NCBI RefSeq assembly: GCF_040954645.1
Contig: NC_092803.1
Span: 65,679,427-65,743,426, forward strand
From: Diabrotica undecimpunctata
Lineage: Eukaryota; Arthropoda; Insecta; Coleoptera; Chrysomelidae
Direction of reading: 5' to 3'
DNA length: 64,000 nt
The notes beneath the pieces were generated by a model. That model did not search any database, was not told the origin of the DNA, and worked only from the letters and a program-made list of their open reading frames with translations. Of this stretch, positions 58,266 to 64,000 are shown piece by piece (position 1 is the stretch's first letter; every line of letters starts with the position of its first letter). Position numbers and translations under genes: made by a program.

Positions 58266-59963
58266 ATGTCTCAAGGAAAGAAAGGTACAAGAAGCAAAAA
58301 GAATGAAGAAGATGTGGAAGTAGAAACACAACCTATACAAGAGGAGAGTTTAGTTCAAGTTCCACAAGATACTGCAGAAATGAATCCAGAAAGAGAGGAA
58401 AATGTCAATATGGCAGCTTTGATGTCATTAATGATGCAGATGAACAAGACAATAGAAGAGAATTCAAAAGAAATCAAAGAAGACATAAAAAAATTGGAAG
58501 AGAATTCAAAAGAAGTCAAAGAAGACATAAAAAAATTGGAAGAGAATTCAAAAGAAGTCAAAGAAGACATGAAAAAAATAGAACAAAAAATGGAACAGAA
58601 TTTACAAGAAGTCAAAGAAGACATGAAAAAAATGGAACAGAAATTGGAAGAGAATTATAGAAAATTAGAAAAGAAAATAGAAGATAATAATAATAAAATT
58701 GTAAAACAAATGGAAAAACAAATGGATAAAAAACTTGAAGCTGCAGAGAAAAAAGTAGCAAATGAAATAAAAAGTATACGGAATGACTACAAGAAAAGGA
58801 TAGACAATGAGAGGACAGAAGTAAAGAGGATTATTCAAGATAATAAAATAGATATAGAACAGAAAATAGAGTTACAGAAATGTAACTTAGAAGTAAAAAT
58901 TAACGAAGACAGGAGAAACACAGAAGAAAAATTAGACGATATACAACAAAATATCCAAATAAATAGTAATCAAATAAGAAATGTGGAACAGAGAATAGAT
59001 GATATTTCACAAATGAGAGACATAGGGAGACCTTACTTAAATTTAACAAATGAGACTGGGATTAAATTCTCTGGTAATATAAAAAATTTGCATCCTAGAG
59101 TATACATAAATAGTTTAAAACATAAATTAAGATTTGTGAATAATATTAATGATATTAAAGATTATATTAGAATGACATTAAATGACAATGCAGCAACTTG
59201 GTTTGCTAGTATTGAGAATGATTTAGATAATTTTCAAACATTTGAAAATAAATTTTTAAATTATTATTGGGGTGAATTAGAGCAAGCCAAGTTTAGAGAA
59301 ATTCTATATTTTGGAAAGTATAATCAAAATTTAAAATCAAATATGGTAGATTATGCATTGAAATTGATAACAGTTGCAAAATATTTAGAACCACCACTTA
59401 GAGAGGATGAAACAGTCTTAAATGTATCTAGACATTTTGATGCTGATGTTGTGCAAACCGTAACTGTACAAAATATTCAAACAATAGATAGTTTTATTAA
59501 TTTTATTCAAAGAATACAAAGAGGCAATATGACAAGTAATAATAATAACAGAAAAAACAATAGTAACTTTCAATATAATAGAAATGATAATCAACAATAT
59601 AGACAATCATATAATAATTATAGATATGTTGATAGTTTACAAAATTTTAATAATAATAATAGTAATCAAAATAGACAGAATTTTAATAACAATACTAGTT
59701 ATAATAGACAACATTTTAATAACAGTACTAATAATAATAAACAAGATTTTAACAATAGAAGAAATACAGAGCGACCTAACTATAACAGACAGGTAAATTG
59801 TGTTCGAAGGAATAGAAGCTGCGAAGACAGGGAACGAAATAGTACAAGGCAAGAAAATGTGAGTAGAAGTCATAGTAGGGAAAGACATAGGACATCAGAT
59901 CCAAGTGGTCAGATACAATCTGACAATTCTAATAATCAAAATTTTGTGCAGTTAACTTTCTGA
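58266..59963 (+). CDS. gag: Gag of the LTR retrotransposon
   Basis: A 565-codon frame starting at an ATG in a CAAAATG context, the first in-frame start after the primer site. Residues 1-60 are acidic and polar. Residues about 60-230 are almost wholly charged with heptad-like spacing (ENSKEVKEDIKKLE and variants), predicting a long coiled coil. From about 265 to 420 is a capsid-like region (GNIKNLHPRVYINSLKHKL, NDNAATWFASIEN, FENKFLNYYWGELEQ) as in Ty3/gypsy capsids. The C-terminal 145 residues are Asn-rich and then Arg-rich, and would bind RNA; no C-x2-C-x4-H-x4-C knuckle is present. It ends 28 bases into the overlapping pol frame. Confidence 0.9.
   Translation: MSQGKKGTRSKKNEEDVEVETQPIQEESLVQVPQDTAEMNPEREENVNMAALMSLMMQMNKTIEENSKEIKEDIKKLEENSKEVKEDIKKLEENSKEVKEDMKKIEQKMEQNLQEVKEDMKKMEQKLEENYRKLEKKIEDNNNKIVKQMEKQMDKKLEAAEKKVANEIKSIRNDYKKRIDNERTEVKRIIQDNKIDIEQKIELQKCNLEVKINEDRRNTEEKLDDIQQNIQINSNQIRNVEQRIDDISQMRDIGRPYLNLTNETGIKFSGNIKNLHPRVYINSLKHKLRFVNNINDIKDYIRMTLNDNAATWFASIENDLDNFQTFENKFLNYYWGELEQAKFREILYFGKYNQNLKSNMVDYALKLITVAKYLEPPLREDETVLNVSRHFDADVVQTVTVQNIQTIDSFINFIQRIQRGNMTSNNNNRKNNSNFQYNRNDNQQYRQSYNNYRYVDSLQNFNNNNSNQNRQNFNNNTSYNRQHFNNSTNNNKQDFNNRRNTERPNYNRQVNCVRRNRSCEDRERNSTRQENVSRSHSRERHRTSDPSGQIQSDNSNNQNFVQLTF
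58455..58580 (+). repeat. Three 42-bp tandem repeats in gag
   Basis: Three consecutive 42-bp units (58455, 58497, 58539) encode 14-residue repeats E-E-N-S-K-E-x-K-E-D-x-K-K-x, two heptads each. They extend the coiled coil. More diverged units follow to about 58670. Confidence 0.9.
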
Positions 59964-62900
59964 ATTACAAGTTAGGCCATTGCTATTATGAAAAACCTTC
60001 TGAATTTATTTCTTTAGATGAAGATAAAATTATTGAATCTATTAATTTAATTTATATAAATGCTTTGGCCAAAAATAAAATGATTAAGATTATGATAGAT
60101 ACTGGTTCAGAAAGTACTTTAGTCTCGGAGAATTTTATTTTTAATACATTAAAACTATCAGATATAATAAAGATTCCAAAAATTAAAATTATTGGTGCAA
60201 ATAATAAGAAGTTGGGTGAAATTGATAAACTAGCCAATTTTAAAATTAATATTCTTAATAAAGAAATTAATATGCAAGGATTTATTGTCAAGGATTTATG
60301 TGTTGATATATTAATGGGAAATGATGAATTGGAAAAGAAGAAAGTAAAGATAGATTTTGAAGAAAAAATGGTAACTTTGGAAGGGCAAATAATTAAATTT
60401 ATGCAGAAAGATGAGGTAGAAGAAGGAATAAGAGTTGATAGGATATTATTAAAAGAAAATAATGATGTTTATGAAGAAGAAATGTATTTTGATGATAGGG
60501 AAATGTCCCAAAAGAATGTAAAGAATAATTATTGTAGTGAATATTTAAGGAATGGAAATTTTAAGCAGATGGATGCCTACGAGGCGGAGTGCGTAAAATT
60601 GGAAGCAAGGAATAATGAGTACATATTGAAGAATAATGTTATTTGTAAAGAAGAAGATATGATGAAAGTTTTAAATTGCCCTGAAGAATATAAATCAATA
60701 GTCATTTCCATATTGCAGCAACACAAGGGACTTGTCAATAAAGAAAATAGAATTGCACAGAATTATATCCATAGTATAAGAGTTAAGGAGGAAAAAGATT
60801 TTAAAACAAAATCATACCCAATACCATATAAATACAGAGAAGAAGTAAACAAAACAATTAATAAGATGTTAGAAGATGGGATCATTGAGAAGGCAGACAC
60901 ACGTTTTATTAACCCCATAGTAGTAGTACGAAAAAGATCAGGTGAAATCAGGTTATGTTTGGATGCAAGAAATATTAACAAGATTACTGAAAAGCAATTT
61001 GAAGCACCAATGAGTATAGATGGAATATTAGGAAGAATTACAGGAATGTCATTTTTCACTAAAATCGATTTACAGCATAGTTTCTGGTTAATACCTCTAG
61101 AAAGAAAAAGTAGACAGTATACAGGATTTCAGATAGATGGAGTAGTATATCAATTCAAAGTAGTACCATTTGGACTTCAATCATCTTGCAGTGCTCTATG
61201 TAGATGTCTTCATGATATTTTGGATCAATATGAACATTTTGTAATTCACTACATTGATGATATATTAATTTTTTCTAAAACGGCTGAAGATCATGAGAAA
61301 CACCTAAAAATTATAATAAATAGATTAGACAAAGTTGGACTAAAAATAAATCAAGAAAAATGTACATTTTTTCAAAAAGAAGTCATATATCTAGGTTATA
61401 AACTTAACACTAAGGGAATCGAAATGGATCCAGAACGGACACAAGTCATTCAGGAATATAAAACACCACACAATTTAAGAACTTTAAGAGGATTTATTGG
61501 AATAATTAATTATTATAAAAGGATGATACCAGATCTAAGTATAAAAGAAATTCCATTACTTGAACTACTGAGAAAAGGTGTGAAATGGAGATGGGATCAG
61601 AGAAGAGAACTAGCATTCCAAGAGATTAAAAACATTTTTCTGTCAAATTTGAAAATATACTATCCTGACTACACACAGCCATTCATATTGAGAACAGATG
61701 CATCAATAGAGAGATTATCAGGGGTATTATTACAAATACATGATGGGGTCGAATACCCAATACAATTCATTTCAAGAATTACAAAGCCACATGAAAAGGG
61801 TTACTCAGTTTCAGAATTAGAACTAGCAAGTATAATACACTGTGTCACAAAATTAAGATTTTATTTGTTGGGTAATGAATTTACTATAGAAACAGATCAC
61901 CAAGCTTTAACGTCTATATTAAATAACAAATATGGAAACAGTAGAATACATCGGTGGAGTCTAATACTTAGTGAATACTGCTTTGAAATCAAATACATTT
62001 CTGGAAAATCCAATATAGTGGCAGATGCTTTATCAAGGTTAGAAAATACACCACAAAAAGGGCAGCGAACAATAAAAATTGGATTAAATCAATTAGTAGA
62101 AAGTACTGGATTATATTCTAAAGAAGAAATTATAAGAGATCAGATCAATTTGAGTGAAAAACAAAAAGTCCTTAGGAAAGATGGGGTATATTATAAAATA
62201 ATAAATGGCATAGAAGTATATGTAATAACTAGAACTTTAGCAAAGAAAATATTGAAAAATTTACATAACAATTATATGCATATTGGTTCAAGAAAGCTAT
62301 GGATGCTATTTAGGGACAATTATTTTGCAAAGAATGACATAAGTATAGCAAAGGAAATTACTACCCAATGCCCAATATGTCAACTAAACAAAGAAAAGAA
62401 TTTCAAAAACCAGAACACATATAAATCTAATGTTGTATATGAAAAACTAAATACAGTTTCCATGGATTTTATTTCAAATTTAGTTCTCAGTCCAACAGGA
62501 AAAAAGCATATACTAGTGATAGTTGATTTATATACCAAATTTATTAAACTATATCCCTGCTCTAGAACAAATGTTAAAACATTAAAATTATATATTAATC
62601 AATTTTTCGAAGAAATAGGACCGTTTAGAAATTGCATAATAGATAATGCTACATATTTTAACAACCAAAAATTTCGGACATTTTGTGAGAAAAAGGGAAT
62701 CAACATTCATTTTACAAGTATCAGACATCCTCAGGCAAATCCTGCAGAAAGATATATTAAAGAAGTTATAAAATATTTAAGGATACTGTGCCAAAATCAA
62801 CACGAAACTTGGCAGCAACATATACCACAAGTAGAGTATTTTTTAAATAATACACATAATTTGAATACAGAGGAAGTACCAGAATATTTAATGTTTGGCC

Positions 62901-63253
62901 ATATAGGAAACAGAAAGTGGATTAGTGAATATAATCAGGATATGTTAGAACAAGTAATGCAGAAAGTGAATAACCGAATTAGTAGGAAAGCTGAAAAATA
63001 TATCAGAAGACAAAATCGAAATATAAAAAAACCAATCACATTTCAAAAAGGAGACCTAGTGTTAATTCGTTCACTTAGAAAAAGTAATGTTAAAGAAAAC
63101 CGTTGTAAGAAATTACAACCAATGTTTGAAGGTCCATATACAATTGAAAATCAGAATGGACTAAATAGTTATGTGTTAATAGATGCAGAGAACAGACTAA
63201 GAGGCATATTTCATATCAACGACATTTTTCAATATCATGAAGAGATTGAATAA
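59936..63253 (+). CDS. pol: Pol: protease, RT, RNase H, integrase
   Basis: Open from 59936 in the -1 frame relative to gag, so it is expected to be made as a Gag-Pol fusion; an independent ATG start is less likely. Counting from 60065, the protease has DTGS at residue 12. The RT has LCLDARNINK near 295, PFGLQS, and YIDD near 396. RNase H carries RTDAS (about 543), SELELAS, ETDHQAL and VADALSR. Integrase has H-x4-H and C-x2-C (CPIC near 769), then D801, D860 and E895 with 34 residues between the last two and an HPQANPAERY context. A GPYTI motif near 1023 is the GPY/F module. No stop or frameshift inside. Confidence 0.93.
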   Translation, partial: SKFCAVNFLNYKLGHCYYEKPSEFISLDEDKIIESINLIYINALAKNKMIKIMIDTGSESTLVSENFIFNTLKLSDIIKIPKIKIIGANNKKLGEIDKLANFKINILNKEINMQGFIVKDLCVDILMGNDELEKKKVKIDFEEKMVTLEGQIIKFMQKDEVEEGIRVDRILLKENNDVYEEEMYFDDREMSQKNVKNNYCSEYLRNGNFKQMDAYEAECVKLEARNNEYILKNNVICKEEDMMKVLNCPEEYKSIVISILQQHKGLVNKENRIAQNYIHSIRVKEEKDFKTKSYPIPYKYREEVNKTINKMLEDGIIEKADTRFINPIVVVRKRSGEIRLCLDARNINKITEKQFEAPMSIDGILGRITGMSFFTKIDLQHSFWLIPLERKSRQYTGFQIDGVVYQFKVVPFGLQSSCSALCRCLHDILDQYEHFVIHYIDDILIFSKTAEDHEKHLKIIINRLDKVGLKINQEKCTFFQKEVIYLGYKLNTKGIEMDPERTQVIQEYKTPHNLRTLRGFIGIINYYKRMIPDLSIKEIPLLELLRKGVKWRWDQRRELAFQEIKNIFLSNLKIYYPDYTQPFILRTDASIERLSGVLLQIHDGVEYPIQFISRITKPHEKGYSVSELELASIIHCVTKLRFYLLGNEFTIETDHQALTSILNNKYGNSRIHRWSLILSEYCFEIKYISGKSNIVADALSRLENTPQKGQRTIKIGLNQLVESTGLYSKEEIIRDQINLSEKQKVLRKDGVYYKIINGIEVYVITRTLAKKILKNLHNNYMHIGSRKLWMLFRDNYFAKNDISIAKEITTQCPICQLNKEKNFKNQNTYKSNVVYEKLNTVSMDFISNLVLSPTGKKHILVIVDLYTKFIKLYPCSRTNVKTLKLYINQFFEEIGPFRNCIIDNATYFNNQKFRTFCEKKGINIHFTSIRHPQANPAERYIKEVIKYLRILCQNQHETWQQHIPQVEYFLNNTHNLNTEEVPEYLMFGHIGNRKWISEYNQDMLEQVMQKVNNRISRKAEKYIRRQNRNIKKPITFQKGDLVLIRSLRKSNVKENRCKKLQPMFEGPYTIENQNGLNSYVLIDAENRLRGIFHINDIFQYHEEIE
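59939..59945 (+). promoter_or_regulatory. Candidate -1 frameshift heptamer
   Basis: A-AAT-TTT in the gag frame fits the X-XXY-YYZ slippery pattern. It lies inside the 28-base window (59936-59963) between the last upstream stop of the pol frame and the gag stop, so a -1 slip here would join the two genes. A downstream structure is not evident by eye. Confidence 0.6.
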
Positions 63254-63839
63254 TGATTTCTATACCTTTAACACAAATATAATAACACTAATAACTTACT
63301 GATGTGTCCATTTTGTTCAATAGACTTGATTTGTTAAATGGTAGATGGTAGATTTCATTATTTTGAATCAATTTGACATCGTACTTGTTGAATTTTGTAT
63401 ATATGGAAATTAATTTGTACCCTAAAAATCATAATTTGGGGTTAGACACAAAATTCGATACTATAATTGCTATAAAAATGTCTTTCTAATATAATAAAGT
63501 GAAAAAACTTACCAATTTATATTGATGAAAGTTATTTTGAATGGAAATAATTCCTAGATTTTGTCTATAAATAAACAGAACACAATATCCATTATATTTT
63601 TAATTAAGGTTATATTTTATTCTCTCCATTTGACATGACAGTTTGACCATAGAATAGCCGAACTGTGCTCCGTTGTTCTCTGCTTTGACATAGACAGCGA
63701 ACAGGGATGTATTTAACACACTTTAAATAATAAAAAAAAATTGAATTATTAATTTATTAAATTTAATAAGGTATGAGAAAATTAATATTTAAAAAAATAA
63801 TAAGTAAATTATTTATTTTAAATATTATTTTTGGGGTAT
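63254..63839 (+). other. 3' untranslated part of the LTR element
   Basis: No envelope or other frame. A convincing polypurine tract next to the 3' LTR is missing; the nearest candidates are GGGG at 63833-63836 and an A-run near 63731-63739. Confidence 0.7.
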
Positions 63840-64000
63840 TGTGACGATTAGGGTTTATAGAAAATAATTTATAAGTTATATACTACATAATATTAGATAT
63901 TTGGTTGTTTTAAATAAGTTATATACTAGAGAATTTAATAAAAATATATTTATGTGAGGGCATTTTTAATAAATTAGCATAATAATTGTAAAAAGTTGTA
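63840..64000 (+). repeat. 3' LTR, cut by the window end
   Basis: 161 bp identical to 56679-56839. Confidence 0.92.

Larger units (their letters stand above)
56679..64000 (+). mobile_element. Ty3/gypsy LTR retrotransposon, nearly complete
   Basis: 5' LTR 56679-58122, tRNA-Lys primer site, gag, pol with gypsy-order domains (protease, RT, RNase H, integrase), then a 3' LTR from 63840 that runs off the window. RNase H before integrase places it in the Ty3/gypsy group; no envelope frame follows pol. The visible 161 bp of 3' LTR equals the 5' LTR exactly and both genes are free of stops, so it is young. It is inserted at the edge of a TA microsatellite. The right TSD is out of view. Confidence 0.93.

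Noticed and set aside
58355..58624. Minus-strand frame inside gag
   Set aside because: Complement of the gag coiled-coil repeats; no independent signal.

Overview
The window looks like a transposon-rich intergenic stretch of an AT-rich arthropod genome, most likely an insect and possibly a beetle (the lineage is inference, not shown). I see no host gene, no cellular rRNA or tRNA gene and no CRISPR. Almost every recognisable coding segment comes from a mobile element. The evidence is reverse transcriptases of at least six non-LTR (LINE) types, a Ty3/gypsy LTR retrotransposon with a tRNA-Lys primer site matching the insect tRNA-Lys(CUU) 3' end, hAT and Tc1/mariner-like DNA transposon remnants, a Penelope-like GIY-YIG endonuclease, and a SINE-like insertion.

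Layout. 0.3-4.0 kb: a jockey-like LINE on the minus strand, split by a 1.8-kb hAT element with a perfect 8-bp target-site duplication (TSD). 4-9 kb: mostly empty, with one DDE transposase scrap and a promoter-like TATA/AATAAA pair. 9.3-13.2 kb: three LINE copies run together, the last a jockey element split by a minus-strand LINE. 14.4-18.1 kb: two LINE remnants. 19.4-26.3 kb: three 5'-truncated LINE insertions with 11-, 14- and 13-bp TSDs; the middle one, with an RNase H domain, still has an open frame. 27-33.7 kb: a DDE transposase remnant, a minus-strand LINE, an RNase H scrap and an R1-like RT. 35.1-37.6 kb: a LINE split by a 137-bp SINE-like insertion, then a Tc1-like transposase. 39.7-40.6 kb: an RTE-like LINE. 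41.6-43.7 kb: a long inverted repeat split by a 588-bp insertion. 44.8-51 kb: LINE scraps, a Penelope-like endonuclease and two LINE insertions with TSDs. 53.3-56.6 kb: an inverted-repeat element, a BED-finger remnant and another LINE. 56.7-64.0 kb: a nearly complete LTR retrotransposon whose 3' LTR runs off the window.

The most unusual object is a complete hammerhead ribozyme core on the minus strand at 41961-42020. It lies in a 588-bp insertion flanked by a 15-bp TSD. That insertion sits in one arm of a long inverted repeat, and the opposite arm keeps the uninterrupted site, so the insertion can be dated and bounded from this sequence alone. The insertion is itself built of inverted copies: one module is repeated at 106 of 107 positions, and the ribozyme end is present twice, the second copy broken.

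The most recently active element is the LTR retrotransposon at the right. The 161 bp of 3' LTR in view matches the 5' LTR base for base. Gag and pol are uninterrupted and are linked by a -1 frame overlap with an A-AAT-TTT heptamer. All expected protease, RT, RNase H and integrase residues are visible.
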